A stretch of DNA of 9,678 bases, taken from contig CANISA010000040.1 of NCBI GenBank assembly GCA_947470005.1, positions 1 through 9,678 on the forward strand, given 5' to 3'. The notes below the pieces were generated by a model. That model was not told the origin of the DNA. It ran no database searches and saw only the letters and a program-made list of their open reading frames with translations. Position numbers and translations under genes: made by a program. Of this stretch, positions 1-6,964 are shown one piece after another; positions within the stretch are counted from its first letter, which is position 1; every line of letters begins with the position of its first letter. The DNA comes from Legionellaceae bacterium. GTDB taxonomy: Bacteria; Pseudomonadota; Gammaproteobacteria; Legionellales; Legionellaceae.

Positions 1-1875
1 GATTTGATCTGCAGGTTGAGGCGGTTTTAATAAATCACTGAGAATTATGTCTAAGACAGATGCTTGTGGATTTGATTTTATAGACTGTTGCATACGTTGC
101 TGTGCATCTCTCAACTTTTTGAAATTGTTTTCTGTATTTTTATGGCCAAATATATTAAGACTAACAGGAATGGAGCTTGGTAGGGCTCCAGGGTTCATAC
201 CAAAAAAAATGGATCCCCACTCATTCGGCGACTTACATAAGCTATAAACAAATAAATCATTATCATCTGTTTCTGTTATAAAGTCATATACATATCCCAC
301 AAGTGTAATCAGAGCTGTAATAGATATGGCCTCTTTATCAGATAGAGATAAATCAGATCTTGTCATATCCTTTCTATACTTGGAGCCTGCAGACGAATCC
401 AGGTCAGCTAATTTCCATATAATTTTAGACATAGCATCACTATGAATTGAAAAACCAGACTTATCATCATGTAATTCTCTGCATTTTCTAATAAATCCTT
501 TATAATTATCTCCATTTCTCCATGCATGAAATAAATCATGCCATATTAATAGAAAATCATGACAATCAGCGCCATGTGGCATTAATGTTTGATCTAAGTC
601 TGGATGAGTGAATTCAACAGGTCTAGATGGCCCAGCCAATTTTTTTGCTGATGGATATAATATATCCATCAGCAATTGAACTTTGGTCAGCTGCCGATTA
701 CTATTTTCCGCAGCCGGCATTTCATCATATGCTCGTATCATCGTTGGTGTTTCTTTGCCAATCACTGCTGTAGGGAGAGTGGTCTCAACTCCATGAACAA
801 TGCTTGCCAAGGAGTTGAGCGTCTCCATTGTTGGTATTACAAAGCTTAAAAAGGGGGATAATGGATCATCTTGATTATATTGTGGAGAACGACACATGGT
901 AGGTATTTGACATTCTACGGCATCCAAGTTAACAAGAAATAATACTGAGTCAAGGTCTCGAAAGAATGTTTCTGAATCTAATCCAGGTGATTCGGTGGGT
1001 TGATGTTGAAATTGATCTGGCTGTGTTAGAAAATCTAGCAGATTCGGCTCATGTAATACAATCAATTCTTTAAAGAATTCAATTGCAGTCTGCGAATGGT
1101 ATTTTTGTAGTGAAAACAGTTTATTATTTGCTTCCCTTAGTTCACTAGGCTTTAAAGATAGTTTTTTTATGTAGTGAGATAAGAGTTCAGTAAAAAAAAT
1201 ATCATGATGAGCTCCCTTTACAAGCTTATGGTACAGAAAACTAACTTCCTGATGGCGAGGGAAATTTATTGTATAGTATATTAACTCATCATCATTAGAT
1301 GGTGTTTTGAGAAGTTCTGTAAGCTTCTCTCTTTCTTGTACTCCCCAATAGTTAATAGATTTCTCAGGTCTGTATGGGCCGTTGTCATCACTTAATCTGA
1401 ACCGAGAAAATTGTGCTGATAAAACATCTGGATCCTCTGGAACTTTCCCTGAATTAAAACATATCAGGCTTTCATACATTAATTTAGCCGTCATCATTTG
1501 ATTCGTCGTGATCAAGTCCATCCTTAATGCAACGAACAAATGGCGGGTAAAATCTGGATGTTTATAATCGATAAGTTCGTATTGGTTGTTGGCTATGCAA
1601 CTCACAATTTTTTCATTAAATCCATCATCTATCGGTTCTTGCAAACCCATCCGAGGTTTTGGATGTGGTTTAATTACTATTTTTTGTTCACCTTTCGATT
1701 TTAGAGATTTTAGAAATGCTTTAAATTTTTTAGATTCTCGAAGTGCTTGCTGGATTATGCTTGCAGCGGGAGCTCTATATGCATTATCTTCAACCACCGC
1801 CATGTATGCAGGGTTTTTTTTTGCCTCATCTAAGGTTATGCGCCTATAATTATTTTCTGGAGGATTCTCGGGCAT
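1..1875 (-). CDS. Large uncharacterised protein, 3' end outside window (possible secreted effector)
   Basis: The reading frame is open from an ATG at 1875 through base 1 without a stop: 625 codons, C-terminus missing. The start is supported by a GGTGAG ribosome binding site (1881-1886), five bases upstream, and by a good promoter (1910-1938). I do not recognise the family. The protein is hydrophilic, with no signal peptide and no convincing membrane segment; it begins MPENPPENNYRRITLDEAKK. The most distinctive stretch is a His/Asp-rich motif at residues 434-452, HGADCHDFLLIWHDLFHAW, preceded by a THPDLD segment at about 423-428. If residues 439-450 are helical, H439, H446 and H450 fall on one face, which could be a metal or catalytic site (inference). 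The gene is AT-rich: two 60-base lines counted by hand give 22 and 16 G+C, against 31 and 32 in lines of the miaB and pot genes. Its length, composition, own promoter and location beside gene remnants fit an acquired gene; a Dot/Icm-type effector is possible but the C-terminal secretion signal cannot be inspected. Confidence 0.85.
   Translation of the reverse strand, partial: MPENPPENNYRRITLDEAKKNPAYMAVVEDNAYRAPAASIIQQALRESKKFKAFLKSLKSKGEQKIVIKPHPKPRMGLQEPIDDGFNEKIVSCIANNQYELIDYKHPDFTRHLFVALRMDLITTNQMMTAKLMYESLICFNSGKVPEDPDVLSAQFSRFRLSDDNGPYRPEKSINYWGVQEREKLTELLKTPSNDDELIYYTINFPRHQEVSFLYHKLVKGAHHDIFFTELLSHYIKKLSLKPSELREANNKLFSLQKYHSQTAIEFFKELIVLHEPNLLDFLTQPDQFQHQPTESPGLDSETFFRDLDSVLFLVNLDAVECQIPTMCRSPQYNQDDPLSPFLSFVIPTMETLNSLASIVHGVETTLPTAVIGKETPTMIRAYDEMPAAENSNRQLTKVQLLMDILYPSAKKLAGPSRPVEFTHPDLDQTLMPHGADCHDFLLIWHDLFHAWRNGDNYKGFIRKCRELHDDKSGFSIHSDAMSKIIWKLADLDSSAGSKYRKDMTRSDLSLSDKEAISITALITLVGYVYDFITETDDNDLFVYSLCKSPNEWGSIFFGMNPGALPSSIPVSLNIFGHKNTENNFKKLRDAQQRMQQSIKSNPQASVLDIILSDLLKPPQPADQI
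645..675. repeat. Perfect 15-bp inverted repeat with one central base, inside the large accessory gene
   Basis: The left arm TTGCTGATGGATATA (645-659) and the right arm TATATCCATCAGCAA (661-675) are exact reverse complements around a single A at 660. The repeat lies within codons 401-411 of the large minus-strand gene and encodes Leu-Leu-Met-Asp-Ile-Leu-Tyr-Pro-Ser-Ala. A run of seven T (plus strand) touches its left edge, that is, seven A follow the hairpin in the mRNA of the gene. That is the wrong base for an intrinsic terminator in the coding direction. Confidence 0.9.
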
Positions 1876-1909
1876 GATATCTCACCAAAAAAAGTATGAT
1901 CATAATTTG

Positions 1910-1938
1910 ATTATAGTCTATGGTGTGTTGAACTTCAA
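1910..1938 (-). promoter_or_regulatory. Sigma-70-type promoter of the large accessory gene
   Basis: On the minus strand a -35 box TTGAAG (1938-1933) and a perfect -10 box TATAAT (1915-1910) are separated by exactly 17 bases. Transcription would start near 1903, leaving a leader of about 28 bases before the ATG at 1875. The -35 box lies inside a 13-base inverted repeat, so a repressor or activator could act here. Confidence 0.7.
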
Positions 1939-1939
1939 C
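1927..1939. promoter_or_regulatory. Inverted repeat over the -35 box, candidate operator
   Basis: GTTGAA and TTCAAC flank a single central C, giving a 13-base perfect palindrome that covers the -35 hexamer of the large accessory gene's promoter. Such placement is typical of operators, but a repeat this short can occur by chance. A second palindrome, TATGATCATA (1895-1904), lies at the expected transcription start. Confidence 0.3.
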
Positions 1940-1988
1940 TATAAGTCTCTTCCAATGTAGGATGACAACTGGTAGTGGGTTTAATTAA

Positions 1989-2198
1989 CCCTGTGAATTT
2001 GTCTGTAACCCGCTTTACATATGGGTTTCAGCGCACCTCAACGGAAATTGCAGTTACAAGCCTATCAAGGGTTTAGATGTGCGTGCTGAAATACGGCGCG
2101 ATTTTTCTAATCAAAACTGCATCATAGAGAAAAATGGAATTAGTTTAAGTAGCAATCAAGAGTCATATGCATTAGAGGGTATCTATAAATTTTCATAG
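1989..2198 (+). pseudogene. C-terminal fragment resembling a BBP2/OmpL-like outer-membrane porin
   Basis: The plus frame is open for 69 codons after a TAA at 1986-1988 and ends with TAG at 2196-2198. It has no plausible start codon or ribosome binding site near its 5' end. The peptide contains LDVRAEIRRDFSNQN and ends YALEGIYKFS. As I remember the family, the last strands of BBP2-type putative beta-barrel porins carry a similar R-x-E-x-R-x-D motif and end in an aromatic residue as a barrel-insertion signal. I infer that only the 3' end of such a gene remains. The alternative is a chance open frame; the porin assignment is from memory and unverified. Confidence 0.4.
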
Positions 2199-2210
2199 TT
2201 ACGTTTTTTA

Positions 2211-2459
2211 TTAACTCACTGGCTTCCCTTGAATATCGATAATATTAAGTTTACCTGCACCCATTTTCATCTCATCAGAAAAGTCATAAACTGCACCAAC
2301 AATCAGTAGCTCATCTTTTTTACTTTATCAGCAAATTTCTCGAGTGCTAACGCAACCTGCTGGTGAACGTTATCCTTCGTTGCATCAAGAATTGATGAGC
2401 CTGAAGTGAATCTAATTCTTTAATAATAGAGGGCTCTAATTTAGAGTAGTCATTATAAT
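2211..2459 (-). pseudogene. Decayed 3' end of a probable beta-carbonic anhydrase
   Basis: Three successive minus-strand frames join into one coherent C-terminal sequence if two single-base losses are assumed. The first frame gives YSKLEPSIIKELDSLQA (to about 2398). The second gives SSILDATKDNVHQQVALALE and continues to a run of six A (2321-2316 read on the minus strand). Adding one A there opens the third frame, ELLIVGAVYDFSDEMK, which ends QGKPVS with TAA at 2213-2211. The NV-x2-x-V helix followed by a [IV]-V-G-[AG]-x-Y-D strand is the usual C-terminal ending of beta-class carbonic anhydrases. The catalytic, zinc-binding part of the gene is absent: upstream sequence is degQ. The extra KMGAGKLNIIDIQG tail is longer than in E. 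coli enzymes. Pseudogene status is strong if the sequence is correct; the family call is moderate. Confidence 0.55.
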
Positions 2460-3830
2460 CTAAATAATCAACAAATACAGTGCGCCTGCTCCACGCAACA
2501 CTTGAACCAGCAATTGCTTTTTCTGTTGTTTCGCGATCGATTGTAACGCATTTGCGTTGCGAGTTGGCTGATTATTCGCGCCGATAATGACATCCCCAGG
2601 CCTTAAGCCCGCACGCCATCCTGCGCTGTTCTCAGCGGCTCCGGTCAGTTGTACGCCAATAATATGCCCATGTAACGGCGAATCTTGTTCGAAGTTTCGA
2701 AGCGACAAACCGTACAGGAAGGGGTTTGACGATTGCAGTTTCTGTTCATGCTTTTTCACGTCGGTGACCACGGCTTGTAACTTTATTTCTCTGCCATGTC
2801 GTTTGACGATAATCGTGGCGTCGCTGCCAACGCGAAGCAAACTGATGGTTGTTTTGACTTGCGTTGCTTGCGTGATAGAGGTTTCATTGATTCGTATGAT
2901 GATATCGCCTGGTTTTAAACCCGCGCTTTCTGCCGGTGAACCTTCATTGACTTGAGCAATCAATGCCCCTTGAAAATCTTCGGGGTACCCCATGGCCTGT
3001 GCAAGTTCAGGGGTGAGGTGTTGCACGAATATTCCCATCAATCCGCGGTGGATAGAACCGAATTTAATGATTTGTTGCGCCACATCTTTGGCCATGTTGA
3101 TGGGGATAGCAAACCCAATGCCTACGTTTCCACCGTAAAGCGAAATAATGGCGGTGTTAATGCCGACTAACTCCCCTTTTACATTGACTAACGCGCCACC
3201 AGAGTTGCCTGGGTTAATCGCTGCATCGGTTTGAATAAAATTCTCTATTCCTTCGATGTTAAGATCACTGCGCTTCATGGCACTGACAATACCGAATGTA
3301 GCAGACTGACTGTTGCCAAAACTATTGAGGCCAAAAGGGTTCCCGATGGCCACAACAAAATCCCCGACTTCAATCGTGTCTGAATCGCCAATGGGGAGAC
3401 TTTTTAGATTTTTTGCATCGATTTGAAGGACGGCCACATCCGTTTCACTGTCTGATCCAATTATTTTCGCCTTAAGACGCCGTCCGTCATTGAGGGTCAC
3501 GGTGATCAACGAGGCGTTCCGAATCACGTGATCATTGGTAAGAATAAAGCCATGCTCAGGATCAATGATGACACCTGATCCAATGCTTTGAAATTTCTTT
3601 GGTTTTTCAAGTCCAGCTGGACCTCGATCTGGAACGTCTTCATCATCATCAGTTGCTGTGGGCATGCCTCCTGGTATAACACCTTGAACAGCCACGTTAA
3701 CAATGGCAGGCATCGCTGTTTTTAAAACAGGGGCGAGCGTTGGCAACGTCAGTGAGGCGCTACTGGCCCAGCTGATTGAAAAAGGGAAGAATAGCAATGC
3801 ACTTAAGAAAAAACGGGGTAGGTGCATCAT
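2460..3830 (-). CDS. degQ: Periplasmic serine endoprotease, DegQ/DegP (HtrA) family
   Basis: A periplasmic protease and chaperone of 456 residues that degrades misfolded envelope proteins. Residues 1-25 form a Sec signal peptide (MMHLPRFFLSALLFFP..., A-x-A site near 22-25). The trypsin-like domain carries the full triad: His101 in TNDHV, Asp131 in SETDVAV and Ser210 in GNSGG. Two PDZ domains follow, at about 262-355 and 370-450, with GLKPGD and GLRPGD motifs. The LA loop is short (about 51-80), favouring DegQ-type over E. coli DegP. A frame extends upstream to a TTG at 3926, but that would put 32 residues before the signal peptide. The ATG at 3830 has an AAGGA site eight bases upstream and starts one base after the pgeF stop, so coupling is likely; a second ATG follows directly at 3827. 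The C-terminus GALYLLII is complete. Confidence 0.93.
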   Translation of the reverse strand: MMHLPRFFLSALLFFPFSISWASSASLTLPTLAPVLKTAMPAIVNVAVQGVIPGGMPTATDDDEDVPDRGPAGLEKPKKFQSIGSGVIIDPEHGFILTNDHVIRNASLITVTLNDGRRLKAKIIGSDSETDVAVLQIDAKNLKSLPIGDSDTIEVGDFVVAIGNPFGLNSFGNSQSATFGIVSAMKRSDLNIEGIENFIQTDAAINPGNSGGALVNVKGELVGINTAIISLYGGNVGIGFAIPINMAKDVAQQIIKFGSIHRGLMGIFVQHLTPELAQAMGYPEDFQGALIAQVNEGSPAESAGLKPGDIIIRINETSITQATQVKTTISLLRVGSDATIIVKRHGREIKLQAVVTDVKKHEQKLQSSNPFLYGLSLRNFEQDSPLHGHIIGVQLTGAAENSAGWRAGLRPGDVIIGANNQPTRNANALQSIAKQQKKQLLVQVLRGAGALYLLII

Positions 3831-3831
3831 T

Positions 3832-4575
3832 TTAGTTATCCTTGAAGTCGTTAAACCAGATAAGAGTACCCATTCTACCGGTTTGTGATTCGCGACGGTA
3901 GGAATAGCATGTAGTATTTTGCTCAAATGTGCATATATCGGAGTGATAAACCGCCGTCACGCCCTGTGATCGCAACACCAAGTCGGCCATAAGAGGCAGG
4001 TTGGCTAAACGACCATCAAAAGCGCTCGCAGTGAATGGGTATCGCCCCGTGAATTGCTCTTTAACCTCTTTGCCTACTTCATAGCAGGCTTGGCAAATCG
4101 CAGGTCCAATCCAGGCAAGTAAGGTTTCAGGTGGTGCATGCATCTTTTCAAGGGTGTGTTGAACAATGCCATTCAACAACCCTCTCCAACCCGCGTGAAT
4201 GGCAGCGATTTCAGTGCCCGCTGTGTTGCATAGCAAAATGGGCAAGCAATCAGCGGTCATAATGACGAGAGGCTGGTTTTTTTGACGCGTAATGGCTGCG
4301 TCTGCCGTGCGTTCTTTGTCGTTTTCAATCACCACGCAACAGGTACTGTGTGTTTGCATGAGCCATGCAGGCTCACCAGGGAGAGCGAGTGACTCACGGA
4401 GTGCGCGCCTGTTGGCAAGCACGTTCGTTTCCTCGTCGCCCACATGCAAGCCTAGGTTATTGCTTGCGTAAGGGCCCACGCTTTGCCCTCCCCGGATGGA
4501 GGTAGACAGCGCACTGATGTTTCTTGGCGATGGCCAATGGGCGATGAGGTTAGGCAAGGGTTGTGTCCAGTGCAA
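3832..4575 (-). CDS. pgeF: Peptidoglycan editing factor PgeF (YfiH, multicopper oxidase-like fold)
   Basis: A 247-residue member of the YfiH/DUF152 family, close to the 243 residues of the E. coli protein. In E. coli PgeF removes UDP-MurNAc carrying L-Ser in place of L-Ala, preventing mis-built peptidoglycan; family members also show purine nucleoside phosphorylase or deaminase activity in vitro. The zinc site is intact: His76 in MQTHS, Cys110 in TADCLP and His127 in IHAGWRG. The GPAICQACYEVG motif (about 147-158) and the C-terminal YSYRRESQTGRMGTLIW are also present. The predicted start is a TTG at 4575 that overlaps the end of rluD by 26 bases. No clear ribosome binding site precedes it, so translation probably depends on coupling; a downstream TTG at codon 7 is less likely. 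The rluD-pgeF pair is conserved widely, as in E. coli. Confidence 0.92.
   Translation of the reverse strand: MHWTQPLPNLIAHWPSPRNISALSTSIRGGQSVGPYASNNLGLHVGDEETNVLANRRALRESLALPGEPAWLMQTHSTCCVVIENDKERTADAAITRQKNQPLVIMTADCLPILLCNTAGTEIAAIHAGWRGLLNGIVQHTLEKMHAPPETLLAWIGPAICQACYEVGKEVKEQFTGRYPFTASAFDGRLANLPLMADLVLRSQGVTAVYHSDICTFEQNTTCYSYRRESQTGRMGTLIWFNDFKDN
3839..3843 (-). promoter_or_regulatory. Ribosome binding site of degQ
   Basis: AAGGA on the minus strand lies inside the last codons of pgeF, eight bases before the ATG at 3830. It decides the degQ start in favour of this ATG over the upstream TTG at 3926. Confidence 0.75.
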
Positions 4576-5512
4576 TGAGTAACGATTTAAAATCGTCGGG
4601 TAAAGGAGCCGTGAACGTCAACAGTTCGTCCGTTTCTGGGTGGTGAAACGCCAAGGAACACGCGTGCAACGCTTGCCGTTTGAAGTCGAGAAAAATCGTG
4701 CGGTTCTCAATACTTAAACCAGTTGGGTTACGTGTGCGCCCACCATAGAGTGGGTCGCCAACCACAGGGTGATTGACATGAGCCATGTGCACGCGAATTT
4801 GATGGGTGCGACCGGTCATGAGCTTTACGTCCAATAGGGTTGATCCCGCGTAATGTTGATGAACAGAATACGTCGTAATCGCCTGCTTTCCGTTGGTTGT
4901 CACGGCCATTTTCAAGCGATTGCGAGGGTGTCTACCATAGCCTGTGTCAATGAGAGCACCGACGATTACGTGACCATGAACCAAGGCAAGGTAATGGCGT
5001 TGAATGTCGCGGGCTTGCATTTGCCTGATGAGGGACGTGTGAGCGGCTTCTGTTTTAGCCACAACCAAGAGCCCCGTCGTGTCTTTATCGAGTCGATGAA
5101 TAAGACCGGCTCGGGGCAAATGATGCAACGCAGGCTCATGGTACAACAACGCATTAACGAGTGTGTGTGCCGGGTTGCCCGCACCCGGGTGTACGACCAA
5201 ACCGGCCGGTTTATTCACCACGAGGCAGGTTTCATCTTCAAACACAATGTCCAGTGGAATGGCTTCGGGCTTGAATGTGCGTGCTTCTACCGCAAGGTTT
5301 GGATCAAGAGGCGTGAGCGTCACGCACTCGCCGCCGTGTATTTTATCTTTGGGCTTAAACGGACGGTTATCGACGGTAACACGTCCTGATTTTAGCCAAT
5401 CGGTCAGTTGCGAACGTGAATACGTGGGAAAGAGTTGAGCTAATGCGCGATCAACACGTAACCCACACCATTCACGAGGGATGATTTCCGTTATCACGTC
5501 GGGCTCATGCAT
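4550..5512 (-). CDS. rluD: 23S rRNA pseudouridine synthase RluD
   Basis: A 320-residue RluA-family enzyme; E. coli RluD has 326. It converts uridines 1911, 1915 and 1917 (E. coli numbering) of 23S rRNA helix 69 to pseudouridine, which matters for subunit joining and termination. An S4 RNA-binding domain occupies about residues 15-75 (LRVDRALAQLFP, SGRVTVDN). The catalytic domain follows with VVNKPAGLVVHPG (98-110) and the signature HRLDKDTTG, in which Asp142 is the nucleophile. The RTHQIRVHMAHVNHPVVGD motif is also visible. The pairing with pgeF favours RluD over its paralogue RluC. The ATG at 5512 overlaps the miaB stop by eight bases (ATGCATGA), with no obvious ribosome binding site, consistent with coupling. 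Confidence 0.94.
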   Translation of the reverse strand: MHEPDVITEIIPREWCGLRVDRALAQLFPTYSRSQLTDWLKSGRVTVDNRPFKPKDKIHGGECVTLTPLDPNLAVEARTFKPEAIPLDIVFEDETCLVVNKPAGLVVHPGAGNPAHTLVNALLYHEPALHHLPRAGLIHRLDKDTTGLLVVAKTEAAHTSLIRQMQARDIQRHYLALVHGHVIVGALIDTGYGRHPRNRLKMAVTTNGKQAITTYSVHQHYAGSTLLDVKLMTGRTHQIRVHMAHVNHPVVGDPLYGGRTRNPTGLSIENRTIFLDFKRQALHACSLAFHHPETDELLTFTAPLPDDFKSLLIALDTTLA

Positions 5513-6860
5513 AAAGAGCAGGAGACGAGACGTCGTCTGTTAATAAGCGTCCTCGTAACGAGTTAGGGAGTGCTTCGGTAACCTGCACCTCCACAAATTG
5601 ACCTTGCAGTGTCAATGGCCCATCAAAATTAATCACGCGATTGCATTCTGTGCGAGAGGCCACCTGTGTTTCGTTCTTTTTAGACAGGCCCGTGACCAGC
5701 ACACGCTGAGTGCTTCCAATCATGGATTGGCTGTAACGAGAAGCCTGAAGAAGCAAGCGATCTTGCAATATTTTGAGGCGTTGTTTTTTTATGTCCATCG
5801 GAGTCTCATCGGGGAGATTTGCGGCAGGTGTCCCTGGCCTTGCACTGTAGACAAAACTAAACGACGTATCAAAGCCTATCTCATGGACTAGATTTAACGT
5901 ATCTTCAAAGTCTTGATCGGTTTCACCGGGAAAGCCTACGATGATGTCCGTTGATAATCGAATATCAGGGCGAACTTTACGTAATTTTCGAATTTTTGAT
6001 TTGTATTCCAAGGCCGTGTACCCACGCTTCATGAGGCCTAGGATTCGATCAGAGCCACTTTGGACCGGCAAGTGCAGATGATTGGCCAGTTCAGGTACTT
6101 CGGCATATGCATTAATTAAGTTATCTGAGAAGGCCAGTGGGTGTGAGGTAGTAAACCGAATACGGCCAATGCCGTCGATGGCTGCCAGGTAGTGAATGAG
6201 CAGGGCCAAATCAGCGATATCACCCTGGTCCATCGGTCCGCGGTAATCATTGACATTTTGTCCGAGCAAATTAATTTCACGAACGCCTTGGCTCGCCAAT
6301 TGATAGCATTCCGCGAGCACATCATCAAACGGACGACTGATTTCTTCCCCACGAGTGTAAGGCACCACACAATAGCTGCAATATTTACTGCACCCTTCCA
6401 TGATGGATACAAACGCCACAGGACCTTCTGCCCGTGGAGCGGGAAGATGATCAAATTTTTCAATTTCAGGAAAACTAATATCCACAACCGCTTTCTTTGA
6501 ACGGAGTCGTTCATCAAGCAGTGCGGGTAATCGATGCAAGGTTTGTGGACCAAACACCATGTCGACGTAGGGCGCCCGTTTGAGGATATTCCCGCCTTCT
6601 TGACTCGCAACACATCCACCGACCCCAATGATTACATGTGGGTTTTTAAGCTTGTATTCGCGCCATTGACCTAATTGAGAAAACACTTTTTCTTGTGCTT
6701 TTTCACGAATGGAACAGGTATTTAATAAGACGACATCGGCTTCTTCCAACAGAGCCGTTTGCTCGAGACCATGAGACGCCAAGAGGACGTCGGCCATTTT
6801 GGATGAGTCGTACTCATTCATTTGGCAGCCATTGGTTTTAATGTATAATTTTTTTGCCAT
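5505..6860 (-). CDS. miaB: tRNA-2-methylthio-N6-dimethylallyladenosine synthase MiaB
   Basis: A 451-residue radical-SAM methylthiotransferase that converts i6A37 to ms2i6A37 in tRNAs reading codons that begin with U. The N-terminal UPF0004 domain carries the three cysteines of one 4Fe-4S cluster, Cys12, Cys49 and Cys83. The radical-SAM cluster motif CxxxCxxC is Cys157-Cys161-Cys164 in CSKYCSYC. A TRAM domain closes the protein (about 377-440, RVLVTGLSKKN onward). Length and motifs match MiaB rather than RimO or MtaB, as does the opening KKLYIKTNGCQMNEYDS. The ATG at 6860 is about 50 bases from a predicted transcription start, with only a weak GGAT as ribosome binding site. First gene of the miaB-rluD-pgeF-degQ unit. 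Confidence 0.96.
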   Translation of the reverse strand: MAKKLYIKTNGCQMNEYDSSKMADVLLASHGLEQTALLEEADVVLLNTCSIREKAQEKVFSQLGQWREYKLKNPHVIIGVGGCVASQEGGNILKRAPYVDMVFGPQTLHRLPALLDERLRSKKAVVDISFPEIEKFDHLPAPRAEGPVAFVSIMEGCSKYCSYCVVPYTRGEEISRPFDDVLAECYQLASQGVREINLLGQNVNDYRGPMDQGDIADLALLIHYLAAIDGIGRIRFTTSHPLAFSDNLINAYAEVPELANHLHLPVQSGSDRILGLMKRGYTALEYKSKIRKLRKVRPDIRLSTDIIVGFPGETDQDFEDTLNLVHEIGFDTSFSFVYSARPGTPAANLPDETPMDIKKQRLKILQDRLLLQASRYSQSMIGSTQRVLVTGLSKKNETQVASRTECNRVINFDGPLTLQGQFVEVQVTEALPNSLRGRLLTDDVSSPALYA

Positions 6861-6917
6861 AACGCGTTATCCAATCCGTGAGTGTGTTGTAGAGCTCTGG
6901 GTGCTTCAAAAAATAAA

Positions 6918-6946
6918 ATTTTATCAGCTTGATTAGTAATTGTCTA
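6918..6946 (-). promoter_or_regulatory. Probable sigma-70 promoter of the miaB-rluD-pgeF-degQ unit
   Basis: In the 104-base gap between potD and miaB, a -35 box TAGACA (6946-6941) and a -10 box TAAAAT (6923-6918) lie 17 bases apart on the minus strand. Transcription would start near 6911 with a leader of about 50 bases. The -10 overlaps a 12-base AT palindrome, ATAAAATTTTAT (6913-6924). No intrinsic terminator for potD is visible in the gap, so some read-through from the pot operon is possible. Confidence 0.55.
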
Positions 6947-6964
6947 TTTTAGAGTGAATACTGT

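Larger units (their letters stand above)
1876..2459. other. Junction region with gene remnants between accessory gene and core operon
   Basis: This 584-base stretch has no intact gene. From left to right it holds the promoter region of the accessory gene (to about 1940), about 50 bases without a recognised feature, a plus-strand porin-like tail (1989-2198), and a minus-strand carbonic-anhydrase-like tail (2211-2459) that abuts the stop codon of degQ. I see no transposase, tRNA, terminal inverted repeats or attachment site. The pattern reads as the scar of one or more deletions or replacements. Confidence 0.55.

Noticed and set aside
47..247. Plus-strand open frame of 66 codons at the left edge
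   Set aside because: Antisense to the same long gene, with no family features.
784..819. 9-bp inverted repeat CTCAACTCC / GGAGTTGAG with an 18-base loop
   Set aside because: With loops up to about 30 bases allowed, roughly one such repeat is expected by chance in 10 kb, and it lies in coding sequence.
1064..1079. 16-base perfect palindrome AATTCTTTAAAGAATT
   Set aside because: Very AT-rich and inside coding sequence; far less improbable than the 645-675 repeat, and no functional context.
1586..1849. Plus-strand open frame of 87 codons
   Set aside because: Antisense shadow of the long minus-strand accessory gene, in which the minus frame is continuously open and has a promoter and ribosome binding site.
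1977..1991. GGGTT-TAATT-AACCC hairpin as a terminator or attachment site
   Set aside because: Only a five-base stem without a T-run, and no matching repeat elsewhere in the window.
3831..3926. Upstream extension of degQ to a TTG at 3926
   Set aside because: It would place 32 residues before a clear signal peptide and overlap pgeF; the ATG at 3830 has a good ribosome binding site.
4853..5389. 178-codon open frame on the plus strand
   Set aside because: It lies entirely antisense to rluD, which has complete family motifs; no ribosome binding site or recognisable domain.
6913..6924. 12-base palindrome ATAAAATTTTAT as a terminator of potD
   Set aside because: The stem is all A/T with no loop or following T-run suited to an intrinsic terminator; it overlaps the predicted miaB -10 box.
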